Positions 8,250 through 16,782 of a DNA stretch of 64,000 bases are shown piece by piece (position 1 is the first letter of the stretch; each line of letters starts with the position of its first letter). Source of the stretch: Profundicola sp048268105 (GTDB lineage Bacteria; Bacteroidota; Bacteroidia; Flavobacteriales; Weeksellaceae); assembly GCA_048268105.1 (NCBI GenBank), contig JBLWWH010000004.1, positions 1 through 64,000 on the forward strand. The letters run 5' to 3'. The translations under genes and the position numbers were made by a program. The notes under the pieces were generated by a model. That model did not search any database, was not told the origin of the DNA, and was given only the letters and a program-made list of their open reading frames with translations.

Positions 8250-8277
8250 AACCTCTTAATCAAAAGATTAAGAGGTT
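8250..8277 (-). terminator. Terminator after tRNA-Leu
   Basis: A perfect 12-bp stem (AACCTCTTAATC, 8250-8261, with its complement at 8266-8277) encloses a 4-base loop and is followed by T-rich sequence on both strands. It lies 6 bases past the tRNA 3' end. Confidence 0.85.
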
Positions 8278-8283
8278 TTTTTG

Positions 8284-8365
8284 TACCCGAGGCCGGAATC
8301 GAACCGGCACTTCCGAAGAAACTGGATTTTGAATCCAGCGCGTCTACCAATTCCGCCACTCGGGC
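8284..8365 (-). tRNA. tRNA-Leu (CAA)
   Basis: Minus-strand sequence folds as a class II tRNA: a 7-bp acceptor stem (G1-U72 wobble), D arm, anticodon stem CTGGA/TCCAG with loop TTCAAAA giving anticodon CAA, a long variable arm typical of Leu, and a T arm with GGTTCGATTCC. The 3' CCA is not encoded. The accessory block lies on its 3' side, the usual side for island insertion. Confidence 0.95.
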
Positions 8366-8462
8366 AATTGGGATGGCAAATATACAATGTTTTTCTTTTC
8401 TAGAAATACGATTTAAATATTTTTATTTAAAATTTCAGTATTGCAGAGCCGGTACTAAAGTA

Positions 8463-8488
8463 AAAATCCCGAATCAATTCGGGATTTT
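8463..8488 (-). terminator. Terminator after galE
   Basis: An 11-bp stem (AAAATCCCGAA and its complement) with a 4-base loop lies 8 bases past the galE stop. T-rich flanks on both strands suggest it can work in either direction. Confidence 0.8.
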
Positions 8489-8496
8489 GTAATTTT

Positions 8497-9528
8497 TTAT
8501 TTTTGATGATCTGAACCATCAAGGGAAACTTGCCACTCCCAGGCAGTCTTTAAAGCCTCTTCTAAGGAGGTTTCTGGTGTCCATCCTAATTCTGTTTCGG
8601 CTTTGGTATTATCTGCGTATGCGGCGGTAATATCGCCTGGTCTGCGTCCTACAATCTTATAATTTAATTGAAGATTATTGGCTTTTTCAAAAGCATCAAC
8701 TACTTCTAAAACGGTAGAGCCATTTCCAGTTCCAAGGTTATAGATTTCGTAGTTTACTTTGTTTTCGTTGGCTAATAATCGCTTTAAACCTTTCACGTGG
8801 GCTTGTGCTAAGTCAACCACATAAATATAATCTCGAATAGCTGTTCCATCTCTTGTTGGGTAATCATCCCCAAACACAGATAAACACTCACGAATTCCAG
8901 CTGCAGTTTGTGTCACAAAAGGAATTAAATTATTAGGAACACCTTTAGGTAACTCACCAATTAAGGTTGATTTATGCGCACCAATAGGATTGAAATATCT
9001 CAGGGCTAATACTTTTTTATCAAAAGCTTTAGCATAATCCTCTAAGATTTCCTCGCCCATTTGCTTGGTTTTACCATATGGACTTTCAGCCTTTTTGAAA
9101 GGAGCAGATTCGTCGATAGGTAATTTATCGGCTTGGCCATAAACCGTACATGATGAACTAAAAATCAAGTTGTCTACCTCGTTTTCTTTAGCTGCATCAA
9201 TTAAGTTTAATAAACCAACTACATTATTTCGGTAATACATCAATGGCTTTTCGGTACTTTCACCCACAGCTTTAGACGCAGCAAAGTGAATGATTCCATC
9301 GACTTTATTGTACTGAAAAAATGAATTGGTCTTTGTCTGATCTTTTAAATCAAATTTATGAAAATCAGGCTTTTTGCCTGTGATCATCTCAATGCGATCT
9401 AATACAAATTCCTCTGAATTAGATAAGTCATCAATAATGATAACATCAAAGCCTTCTTTTTGTAGTTCCACAACGGTATGGGATCCAATGTATCCCAAAC
9501 CGCCGGTAACTAATATTTTTTTACTCAT
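8497..9528 (-). CDS. galE: UDP-glucose 4-epimerase
   Basis: A short-chain dehydrogenase-type epimerase of 343 residues that interconverts UDP-glucose and UDP-galactose with bound NAD+. The N-terminal GGLGYIGSH (about residues 8-16) is the Rossmann glycine motif; SSSCTVYG and the YGKTK motif supply the catalytic Ser/Thr, Tyr and Lys; the length is typical. It follows the sugar aminotransferase gene with a 4-base overlap (ATGA type), so the two form an operon, probably feeding nucleotide sugars to surface polysaccharide. A terminator follows directly. Confident family call; substrate range (UDP-Glc against UDP-GlcNAc) is not certain. Confidence 0.93.
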   Translation of the reverse strand: MSKKILVTGGLGYIGSHTVVELQKEGFDVIIIDDLSNSEEFVLDRIEMITGKKPDFHKFDLKDQTKTNSFFQYNKVDGIIHFAASKAVGESTEKPLMYYRNNVVGLLNLIDAAKENEVDNLIFSSSCTVYGQADKLPIDESAPFKKAESPYGKTKQMGEEILEDYAKAFDKKVLALRYFNPIGAHKSTLIGELPKGVPNNLIPFVTQTAAGIRECLSVFGDDYPTRDGTAIRDYIYVVDLAQAHVKGLKRLLANENKVNYEIYNLGTGNGSTVLEVVDAFEKANNLQLNYKIVGRRPGDITAAYADNTKAETELGWTPETSLEEALKTAWEWQVSLDGSDHQK

Positions 9529-10652
9529 TTGAAAAATTCTTTTACACTATCTGTGATATAGGTTAATTGCTCTTCTGAAAGCTCCGTGTGCATTGGTAAA
9601 GAAATAACTTGGTCAATTAACTCCATGGTTACAGGGAATTGATCGTCGCTATAGTCATCGCTGGTATAAGCTTTTTGCTTATGTAAAGGAACAGGATAAT
9701 AAATCATAGCAGGAATGTCTTTTTCTCCTAAAAATTTCTGCAATGCATTTCTATCTACGTTCTTAACTTTTAGAGTATATTGATGGAAAACGTGATGAGA
9801 ATCCTCTCTGCGTTTAGGTGTTTCAATATTTTCAATGTCCTTAAATGCATTGTCATAAAAATCTGCAGCGGCTCTTCTTTTCGCATTGTATTCATCTAAA
9901 AGAGGAAGTTTAATGCGTAAAATAGCTGCTTGTAAACTGTCTAATCTTGAATTAACTCCAACTTCGTCGTGGTAGTATCTTTCATACATTCCATGATTTA
10001 CAATTCCACGAATTCTATGAGCTAAATCGTCATCGCTAGTAAAAATTGCTCCACCATCACCATAACAACCCAAGTTTTTAGAAGGGAAGAAAGAAGTAGT
10101 TCCGATATGCCCCATTGTTCCAGCTTTTCTCTCTGTGCCATCAGGGAAAGTATAAGTTGAACCAATCGCTTGAGCTGTATCTTCTACCACATATAAATCG
10201 TATTCTACAGCGATACGCATGATTTCATCCATATTTGCACATTGTCCAAATAGGTGAACTGGAATAATAGCCTTAGTTTTATCTGTAATGGCTGCTTCAA
10301 TAGCTTCTGTGTTAATTGTAAAATCGTCGTTGTAAACGTCAACTAACACAGATTTTAATTTTAATAAATCAATCACCTCAACCGTAGCGGCGAAAGTAAA
10401 GTCAGCTGTAATTACCTCATCACCTGGCTCTAAATCTAATGCCATTAAAGCAATTTGTAGCGCATCTGTTCCATTCCCACATGGAATTACGTGAGGAACA
10501 TCTAAGTAAGATTCTAATTCAGCTTGAAAAGATTTAACTTCTGGACCATTGATGTATGCTGAAGATTCAACAACTTCAATCATTTTTTTGTCAACTTTAT
10601 TTTTTATTTTTTGATATTGATTAAATAAATCAACCATTTGTATTTTTTGCAT
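9525..10652 (-). CDS. DegT/DnrJ/EryC1/StrS family sugar aminotransferase
   Basis: A PLP-dependent aminotransferase of 375 residues. ITADFTFAATVEVI, VHLFGQCANMDEI and VVEDTAQAIGS (D158) are family signatures, and K192 in TSFFPSKNLGCYGDGGA is the expected PLP lysine. Such enzymes aminate keto-sugar nucleotides at C3 or C4 for surface glycans; the exact sugar cannot be told. It is first in a two-gene operon with galE, which overlaps by four bases. The coding sequence starts at ATG 10652, divergent from waaA. Confidence 0.9.
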   Translation of the reverse strand: MQKIQMVDLFNQYQKIKNKVDKKMIEVVESSAYINGPEVKSFQAELESYLDVPHVIPCGNGTDALQIALMALDLEPGDEVITADFTFAATVEVIDLLKLKSVLVDVYNDDFTINTEAIEAAITDKTKAIIPVHLFGQCANMDEIMRIAVEYDLYVVEDTAQAIGSTYTFPDGTERKAGTMGHIGTTSFFPSKNLGCYGDGGAIFTSDDDLAHRIRGIVNHGMYERYYHDEVGVNSRLDSLQAAILRIKLPLLDEYNAKRRAAADFYDNAFKDIENIETPKRREDSHHVFHQYTLKVKNVDRNALQKFLGEKDIPAMIYYPVPLHKQKAYTSDDYSDDQFPVTMELIDQVISLPMHTELSEEQLTYITDSVKEFFK

Positions 10653-10731
10653 AGAAAGAATTTTTGCGTTGTAAATTTACATATTTAATAGCTAAATCTT
10701 GGGCTTAACTTATAGGATTGTGTAGAAAGCA

Positions 10732-10739
10732 TATATTTG
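10732..10739 (+). promoter_or_regulatory. TAnnTTTG promoter element for waaA
   Basis: TATATTTG fits the Bacteroidota -7 consensus. It lies 41 bases before the chosen ATG and shares the longer string AAAGCrTATATTTG with the element before the PfkB gene at 13533. Confidence 0.5.
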
Positions 10740-10780
10740 TTGAGTCAAAACACCAATTTCATCGGTCCAATCTAGTTTCT

Positions 10781-12025
10781 ATGTCCTTTTTGTATCAAAT
10801 TTTTATTCAACTATATGTTTTCGGATTTCGAATTTTTGCTCTTTTTAATTCAAAAGCTAGAAAAGGAATAGTTGGTCGAAAGAATTGGGAAGAGAAGTTG
10901 AAAAAAACTATTAACCCTACATCGGAGTGGATTTGGATGCATTGTAGCTCTCTCGGCGAATTTGAACAAGGAAGACCTGTTTTTGAAGCTTTAAAAAAAC
11001 AATTTCCAAATCATAAATTGGCTTTGTCGTTCTTTTCTCCTTCTGGTTATGAAATTAGAAAAAATTATGACTTGGCTGATGTGGTTTTTTATCTTCCTTT
11101 TGATACGCCAAAAAATGCAAAGAAATTAGCTCAAATCCTTCAGCCTAAATATTGGATTTTGGTGAAGTACGATTATTGGTATAACCATCTGAGGGAACAG
11201 CATAAGATAGGAACTAAATCCATAGTGATTTCATCTATTTTTAGAGAAAATCAAGTTTATTTTAAATCTCACGGATCTTGGATGTCAGAAAATTTAAAGA
11301 AATATATTTCGCATTTCTTTGTTCAAGATGAAACTTCTGAAAAGTTATTACAAAGCATTGGAATAAATCAAGTGAGCGTGGCAGGTGATACGCGCTATGA
11401 TAGAGTAAAAAGCATTGCAGCTGAAACCAACAAATTAAATTGGGTGGAAGCGTTTAAGTCAGATAAAAAACTAATAGTTATTGGAAGTTCGTGGAGTGAT
11501 GATGAGCAGCTTTGGGTTGAGTATTTAAATAAACATCAACAACAGGATTGGAAAGTTATTTTTGTTCCACATGAAATAAAAATGCCTAACATTCTTAAGC
11601 TTAAAAATGAATTAAAAGCTACATCTCTTCTATACAGCGAAATTACGTCTGAGACAGATTTGGCTAAGCAAGACGTAATCATTGTTGATGCGATTGGTTT
11701 CTTAAGTAAGATATATGCTTCTGCAGATTTAGCCTATGTGGGTGGTGGATTTAATAAATCTGGTGTTCATAATACTTTAGAGCCAGCCGTATTTAAAATT
11801 CCTGTTGTAATAGGACCCAATTATCAGAAGTTTAATGAGGTGAAAGTAATGAAGTCCAAAGCTATTGTTTACCCGATTAAAAATTACGCTGAATTTGAAC
11901 AAGTTTTATTAGACTTAACACAGCATCAAGAAAAACGTTTGAAAATTGCAAAAGCTGCACAAGATTTGTTTGATAATCAGCAGTCAGCAACCGATTTGAT
12001 TCTTGCTTATTTAATTAAGAATTGA
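10781..12025 (+). CDS. waaA: 3-deoxy-D-manno-octulosonic acid transferase
   Basis: A 414-residue GT30 glycosyltransferase that adds Kdo to the lipid A precursor at the inner membrane. The N-terminal hydrophobic stretch (FLYQIFIQLYVFGF) is a membrane anchor, and SSLGEFEQGRP contains the expected catalytic Glu. The C-terminal half has the GT-B nucleotide-binding pattern (GGGFNKSGVHNTLEPA). I use ATG 10781: the frame extends to a TTG at 10718, but that would lie upstream of the promoter element. It complements lpxB at 50792 in lipid A assembly. Confidence 0.92.
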   Translation: MSFLYQIFIQLYVFGFRIFALFNSKARKGIVGRKNWEEKLKKTINPTSEWIWMHCSSLGEFEQGRPVFEALKKQFPNHKLALSFFSPSGYEIRKNYDLADVVFYLPFDTPKNAKKLAQILQPKYWILVKYDYWYNHLREQHKIGTKSIVISSIFRENQVYFKSHGSWMSENLKKYISHFFVQDETSEKLLQSIGINQVSVAGDTRYDRVKSIAAETNKLNWVEAFKSDKKLIVIGSSWSDDEQLWVEYLNKHQQQDWKVIFVPHEIKMPNILKLKNELKATSLLYSEITSETDLAKQDVIIVDAIGFLSKIYASADLAYVGGGFNKSGVHNTLEPAVFKIPVVIGPNYQKFNEVKVMKSKAIVYPIKNYAEFEQVLLDLTQHQEKRLKIAKAAQDLFDNQQSATDLILAYLIKN

Positions 12026-12089
12026 ATTGGCAAAGCATACTTTCTAGTGAAAAATTCACTATATTACATAGTTCAATAATTTCAAATTT

Positions 12090-13475
12090 ATGAGTTCCAT
12101 TTCAGAAACTTCAAAATACAGAATTAATTTTCTTTTCGACGCACAGAAGAACTATTTTCAAGCACAGGAAACTAAGTCAATCGCCTTCAGGAAAAGACAA
12201 TTAAAAAAATTAAAATCTGCTATTCTTAAGTTTGAGAAAAAAATAGCTGATGCACTTTGGCAAGACCTTCACAAAAGCTATAAAGAAGCCTACTTGACTG
12301 AGATTGGAATTGTTTTATCTGAATTGGATAATCATCTTAAAAACCTTGATTCTTGGTCGATGAATCAGTCGGTTAGTTCACCCATGTTTTTGTTTCCTTC
12401 TTCCAGTAAACTAATTTATGAACCATTGGGGCAGGCGTTGATTGTTTCGCCTTGGAATTATCCTTTTCAACTCATTATAAATCCTTTGATCGGAGCTATA
12501 AGCGCCGGAAATTGTGCCATTATAAAACCTTCCCCCGACACGCCCCATGTGGCTAAAGTCTTAGAGGAAATGATTAACGAAACCTTTGATGTGAATTATA
12601 TTGCCATCATTCGTGGAGGACGAGAAACCAATGAGGCATTATTTGAGTTCCCGTTTGATATTGTCTTTTTCACGGGTAGTTCTAAAGTGGGAAGCATCTT
12701 TATGCAAAACTTTGGAAAGCATTTGTCTAAGGTGGTTTTGGAGTTAGGTGGTAAAAGTCCGTGTATTGTAGACGAGAGCGCGAACATAGAAGTAGCGGCA
12801 AGAAGAATTATTTGGGGTAAAACTGTGAATTCTGGTCAGACTTGTATTGCGCCAGACCATGTTTGGGTGCATAAGAGTCAGCGCAAAAAATTAGTGGAGC
12901 AGATTAAAATCGAACTGAAGAAAATGTTTGGGGATGATATTCAGAAAAGTGATTATTATGGACGAATGATTACGCCACAAGCATTCGATCGCGTTAATTC
13001 TTATATGAAGGATGGTGAGATTGTTTTAGGTGGAAAATCGAGTCAAAATGAGAAGTTTATTGAACCAACCTTGTTGTTAAATCCATCTGTAGAAAGTCCT
13101 GTGATGCAAGACGAAATTTTTGGGCCTATCCTGCCTTTGCTAGAATTTGAACATATGGCTGAGGTATATGAATTCTTAAAAACTCATCCCAAACCATTGG
13201 CTTTCTATTATTTCGGTAAGTCATCTCAAGCGAAAGAAGTTTTGGCGAGAACCACTTCGGGTGGAGTTTGTATTAATGATACCTTGATGCATATTGTCAA
13301 CCATAATTTACCTTTCGGTGGTGTGGGCAATAGCGGACAAGGAAATTATCACGGGAAATATAGTTTTGATGCATTTTCTCATCAGCGAGCTGTGGTAAGT
13401 ACACCCACATGGATTGATTTGCCATTGAAATACGCTCCCTACAAGTATTTCTCATGGATTAAGAAGATTATGTAA
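12090..13475 (+). CDS. Aldehyde dehydrogenase family protein
   Basis: A 461-residue NAD(P)-dependent aldehyde dehydrogenase of the shorter, class 3-like type. VSPWNYPFQL, PSPDTP, FTGSSKVG (cofactor site), LELGGKSPC (general base Glu) and SGQTCIAPDHV (catalytic Cys) appear in the expected order, and NLPFGGVGNSG lies near the end. Class 3-like enzymes oxidise medium- or long-chain aldehydes, but the substrate here is unknown. It follows waaA by 64 bases on the same strand and may be read from it. No signal peptide. Confidence 0.92.
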   Translation: MSSISETSKYRINFLFDAQKNYFQAQETKSIAFRKRQLKKLKSAILKFEKKIADALWQDLHKSYKEAYLTEIGIVLSELDNHLKNLDSWSMNQSVSSPMFLFPSSSKLIYEPLGQALIVSPWNYPFQLIINPLIGAISAGNCAIIKPSPDTPHVAKVLEEMINETFDVNYIAIIRGGRETNEALFEFPFDIVFFTGSSKVGSIFMQNFGKHLSKVVLELGGKSPCIVDESANIEVAARRIIWGKTVNSGQTCIAPDHVWVHKSQRKKLVEQIKIELKKMFGDDIQKSDYYGRMITPQAFDRVNSYMKDGEIVLGGKSSQNEKFIEPTLLLNPSVESPVMQDEIFGPILPLLEFEHMAEVYEFLKTHPKPLAFYYFGKSSQAKEVLARTTSGGVCINDTLMHIVNHNLPFGGVGNSGQGNYHGKYSFDAFSHQRAVVSTPTWIDLPLKYAPYKYFSWIKKIM

Positions 13476-13532
13476 CGCTGAATTAGGTGTAAGCTTCTCA
13501 TGGAATCTGATTTTAGATTTCTACACAAAGCG

Positions 13533-13540
13533 TATATTTG
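13533..13540 (+). promoter_or_regulatory. TAnnTTTG promoter element for PfkB kinase
   Basis: TATATTTG ends 15 bases before ATG 13556, implying a very short leader. The same extended AAAGCrTATATTTG string precedes waaA. Confidence 0.5.
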
Positions 13541-13555
13541 CACAAAATATTTTTT

Positions 13556-14473
13556 ATGAGCTTACTCATCGTTGGAAGTGTCGCATTCGACAAAATCGAA
13601 ACTCCTTTTGGTAAAACAGATAGAATTTTAGGTGGTGCAGGAACATTTATTGGTTTAGCGTCATCTTTATTAAATGTAGAAAATGGTATCGTTTCGGTTG
13701 TTGGTGGTGATTTCTCTCAATCCTATTTAGATTTATTAAAGGACAACGGAACCGATATTTCAGGAATTGAAGTCATTGAAGATGGTAAAACTTTCTTTTG
13801 GGAAGGAAAATATCATTTAGATATGAATTCTCGCGATACATTGGCAACGGAAGTGAATGTATTAGAAAACTGGACACCCAATGTCCCAGATCATTGGAAA
13901 TCTCCGGATGTTTTAATGTTAGGGAACTTACATCCATTGGTTCAGTCATCTGTTTTTGATCAAATTGAAAGACCCAAATTGGTGATTTTAGATACCATGA
14001 ATTTCTGGATGGACACCGCTTGGGATGATGTTGTAAACACCATAAAAAAAGTAGATGTTTTAACCATTAACGACGAGGAAGCAAGACAATTAAGTAAAGA
14101 GTTTAGCTTAAGAAAAGCGGCTAAAGTAATTTTAGAAATGGGACCTAAATACTTAATTATTAAGAAAGGAGAACATGGAGCCTTATTGTTCCATAAAGAT
14201 GAAGTTTTCTTTGCGCCGGCTTTGCCATTAGAAGAGGTTTTTGATCCAACAGGTGCGGGAGATACTTTTGCAGGTGGTTATGCTGCTTATTTAGCTAAAA
14301 CTCAAGATTATTCGTTTGAGAATATGAAACGAGCTATTATCTATGGATCGGCGATGGCTTCATTTACCGTAGAAAAATTCGGGACAGAAAGATTGGCTGA
14401 ATTGACAAGAGATGAAATAGCTGATCGCGTGAGGACCTTTAAAAGTTTAACTCATTTTGAAATGAAAGCTTAA
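13556..14473 (+). CDS. PfkB family sugar/nucleoside kinase
   Basis: A 305-residue ribokinase-fold kinase. The N-terminal GSVAFDKIETPFG and GGAGTFIGLASSLL are the sugar-binding glycine motif, and the C-terminal DPTGAGDTFAGGYAAYL is the PfkB signature 2 with the catalytic Asp. The middle segment TINDEEARQLS is also typical. The substrate cannot be read from the sequence; candidates are adenosine, ribose or fructose derivatives. I use ATG 13556 rather than the TTG at 13538, because the latter overlaps the promoter element. It stands before folE with 44 bases between. Confidence 0.88.
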   Translation: MSLLIVGSVAFDKIETPFGKTDRILGGAGTFIGLASSLLNVENGIVSVVGGDFSQSYLDLLKDNGTDISGIEVIEDGKTFFWEGKYHLDMNSRDTLATEVNVLENWTPNVPDHWKSPDVLMLGNLHPLVQSSVFDQIERPKLVILDTMNFWMDTAWDDVVNTIKKVDVLTINDEEARQLSKEFSLRKAAKVILEMGPKYLIIKKGEHGALLFHKDEVFFAPALPLEEVFDPTGAGDTFAGGYAAYLAKTQDYSFENMKRAIIYGSAMASFTVEKFGTERLAELTRDEIADRVRTFKSLTHFEMKA

Positions 14474-14489
14474 ACCCATTAAATTTAAG

Positions 14490-14497
14490 TATTTTTG
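14490..14497 (+). promoter_or_regulatory. TAnnTTTG promoter element for folE
   Basis: TATTTTTG lies 20 bases before the folE start codon, a good -7 match. Confidence 0.45.
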
Positions 14498-14517
14498 TTA
14501 TTTACAAGGAAAAGAAT

Positions 14518-15204
14518 ATGAAAGAATATAACGAGGAGGAATTATTTGACGATATGGGCGATGGCCACATTCCTAGCAAATTCGATACACCTATGCGCGA
14601 AGATGCATTTAGCATAAGTGAAGAAGAAAAAATAGATAATATTAAGTCTCATTTTGCTGAAATTATGCACACTTTGGGCTTAGACCTAACCGATGATAGC
14701 TTGAAAGGAACACCCAACCGAGTTGCAAAAATGTTTGTACAAGAGGTTTTTGGTGGATTGAGCCCAGAGCGTATGCCTCGCATGTCAACCTTTGAGAATA
14801 AATATAAGTACAACCAAATGTTGGTGGAGAAGGATATTGTTGTTTACTCTACTTGTGAGCATCATTTCTTGCCTATCGTAGGTCGTGCGCATGTAGGATA
14901 TATCTCAAACGGTCGTGTGATTGGTTTGTCTAAAATCAATAGAATTGTTGATTATTATGCCAAACGTCCACAAGTTCAAGAGCGTTTAACGATGCAGATT
15001 GTTAAGTCTATGCAAGAAGCTTTAGGAACAGAGGATGTTGCATGTGTGATTGATGCTAAGCACTTATGTGTCAACTCAAGAGGTATTAGAGATATCGAGA
15101 GTAGTACAATTACAGCTGAGTTGGGAGGATGTTTTAAGACAGACCCTACAACCAGAGCTGAATTCTTGAAGTACATTGGCTTCCAGACTAAATTTAACGT
15201 TTAA
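14518..15204 (+). CDS. folE: GTP cyclohydrolase I
   Basis: This 228-residue enzyme turns GTP into 7,8-dihydroneopterin triphosphate, the first step of tetrahydrofolate synthesis. STCEHHFLP holds the zinc-binding Cys and His; GRAHVGYIS, RPQVQERLT and HLCVNSRGI (second zinc Cys) follow in the usual order. About 45 N-terminal residues precede the conserved core and are acidic and probably flexible. cysS begins 12 bases after its stop, so the two are likely co-transcribed. Confidence 0.95.
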   Translation: MKEYNEEELFDDMGDGHIPSKFDTPMREDAFSISEEEKIDNIKSHFAEIMHTLGLDLTDDSLKGTPNRVAKMFVQEVFGGLSPERMPRMSTFENKYKYNQMLVEKDIVVYSTCEHHFLPIVGRAHVGYISNGRVIGLSKINRIVDYYAKRPQVQERLTMQIVKSMQEALGTEDVACVIDAKHLCVNSRGIRDIESSTITAELGGCFKTDPTTRAEFLKYIGFQTKFNV

Positions 15205-15216
15205 AAACTTATAAAA

Positions 15217-16686
15217 ATGGTAGAAAAACATAACCTAAAAATATACAATACGATCTCTGGTGAAAAGGAGAAATTCGAATCGATTACACCTGATTTTGTC
15301 GGCATGTATGTGTGCGGGCCTACGGTGTATTCTAATGTGCATTTAGGGAATGTAAGAACTTTTCTATCATTTGATGTCGTATTTAGATACCTAAAACATT
15401 TAGGATATAAAGTGCGCTATGTGCGAAATATTACAGATGTTGGGCATTTAGAAAGCGATGGGGATACAGGAGAAGATAAAATCTCTAAAAAAGCACGTTT
15501 GGCGCAATTAGAGCCAATGGAAATTGTTCAGAAATATACCAACGATTTCCATAAGGTATTGCAGCAATTCAATGCGATTCCACCCAGCGTTGAGCCGACA
15601 GCCACCGGGCATTTAATCGAGCAAATTGAATGGATTAAGAAATTAATCGATAATGGTTTTGCTTATGAAAGTAATGGTTCGGTTTATTTTGATGTTAAAA
15701 AATACAACGAAGAAGGCTACAACTATGGAGAGCTAAGCAATCGTGATATCGACGAATTAATAGCAAATTCACGTGAGCTAGACGGTCAGCAGGAGAAGAA
15801 AAATCCACAAGACTTTGCCTTGTGGAAGAAAGCCGCTCCAGAGCATATTATGCGTTGGCCTTCGCCGTGGAGTGATGGATTCCCAGGTTGGCATTTGGAG
15901 TGTAGTGTAATGAGCACCAAGTATTTGGGTGAAAAATTTGATATTCACGGCGGAGGAATGGATTTAAAATTCCCTCACCACGAATGTGAGATTGCACAAG
16001 CCAAAGGTGCGAATGGCGAAGCGCCAGTAAATTATTGGATGCACACCAATATGTTGATTATGAACGGACAAAAGATGTCTAAATCAACAGGAAACATTGT
16101 TAATCCACGTGAATTAATTTCTGGAGAAAACGATATTTTCGAAAAAGGATTTGATCCTATGGTGTTGAGGTTCTTTATGCTTCAAGCTCATTATAGAAGT
16201 GTTTTAGATTTATCTAATGATGCCGTAGTAGCGTCAGAGAAAGGCTTCAATCGATTGATGGACGCTTATGCACTTATCGATAATTTAAACGTTTCTGAAG
16301 CATCAAGTGTTGATATACCATCTTGGGTGGCAACTTGTCACGAGAAAATGGACGATGATTTCAATACACCTATGTTGATTGCTCAGCTATTTGAAGGAGT
16401 TAAGATGATTCAATTGATTCATGATGGAAAAGAAAGCATCAATGAACATGACAAGGTTATCTTAAAGATGAGAATGAAAGAGTTCATTGAGGATGTGTTA
16501 GGTCTAAAACCAATTCGCACAGATAAAAATGATAAATTAGATGCAGCCATGCAATTACTTATCGATCTTAGAAATTCTGCTAGAGAAAATAAAGATTGGA
16601 GTACATCTGACCAAATTAGAGATCAATTAGCTGCTAGCGGAATTATCTTAAAAGACGGTAAGGACGGCACATCTTATACGATATAG
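15217..16686 (+). CDS. cysS: Cysteinyl-tRNA synthetase
   Basis: A class I aminoacyl-tRNA synthetase of 489 residues that charges tRNA-Cys. CGPTVYSNVHLGNVRTF contains the first zinc cysteine and the HIGH-type motif HLGN (42-45). WHLECSVMS and HHECE complete the zinc site, and KMSKS lies near residue 286. The C-terminal helical region is of normal length. It follows folE closely on the same strand. All catalytic motifs are intact. Confidence 0.97.
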   Translation: MVEKHNLKIYNTISGEKEKFESITPDFVGMYVCGPTVYSNVHLGNVRTFLSFDVVFRYLKHLGYKVRYVRNITDVGHLESDGDTGEDKISKKARLAQLEPMEIVQKYTNDFHKVLQQFNAIPPSVEPTATGHLIEQIEWIKKLIDNGFAYESNGSVYFDVKKYNEEGYNYGELSNRDIDELIANSRELDGQQEKKNPQDFALWKKAAPEHIMRWPSPWSDGFPGWHLECSVMSTKYLGEKFDIHGGGMDLKFPHHECEIAQAKGANGEAPVNYWMHTNMLIMNGQKMSKSTGNIVNPRELISGENDIFEKGFDPMVLRFFMLQAHYRSVLDLSNDAVVASEKGFNRLMDAYALIDNLNVSEASSVDIPSWVATCHEKMDDDFNTPMLIAQLFEGVKMIQLIHDGKESINEHDKVILKMRMKEFIEDVLGLKPIRTDKNDKLDAAMQLLIDLRNSARENKDWSTSDQIRDQLAASGIILKDGKDGTSYTI

Positions 16687-16708
16687 TAGACAGATAAAAA
16701 GTTGAAAC

Positions 16709-16758
16709 AATTCCACATTTAATTTAGAATTTTGATATTCTTTTTTGAATGTGGAATT
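16709..16758. repeat. 11-bp inverted repeat upstream of membrane-protein gene
   Basis: AATTCCACATT (16709-16719) and its exact complement AATGTGGAATT (16748-16758) flank 28 bases. The right arm ends two bases before the promoter element at 16761, so it may be an operator or a cysS 3' hairpin; no T run follows. Confidence 0.6.
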
Positions 16759-16760
16759 CT

Positions 16761-16768
16761 TATATTTG
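16761..16768 (+). promoter_or_regulatory. TAnnTTTG promoter element
   Basis: TATATTTG lies 14 bases before ATG 16783, which supports choosing that start over the upstream in-frame ATT/TTG codons. Confidence 0.5.
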
Positions 16769-16782
16769 TTAAAACAACTATT

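Noticed and set aside
8135..8359. Minus-strand open frame starting MAELVDALDSK across tRNA-Leu
   Set aside because: It is the usual artefact of translating a tRNA sequence; the tRNA-Leu fold explains it.
8160..8492. Plus-strand open frame over the tRNA and terminator
   Set aside because: It covers the tRNA and a hairpin on the opposite strand and has no protein-like pattern.
10718..10780. Longer waaA start
   Set aside because: It begins with TTG and overlaps the promoter element; the extra residues are not family-like.
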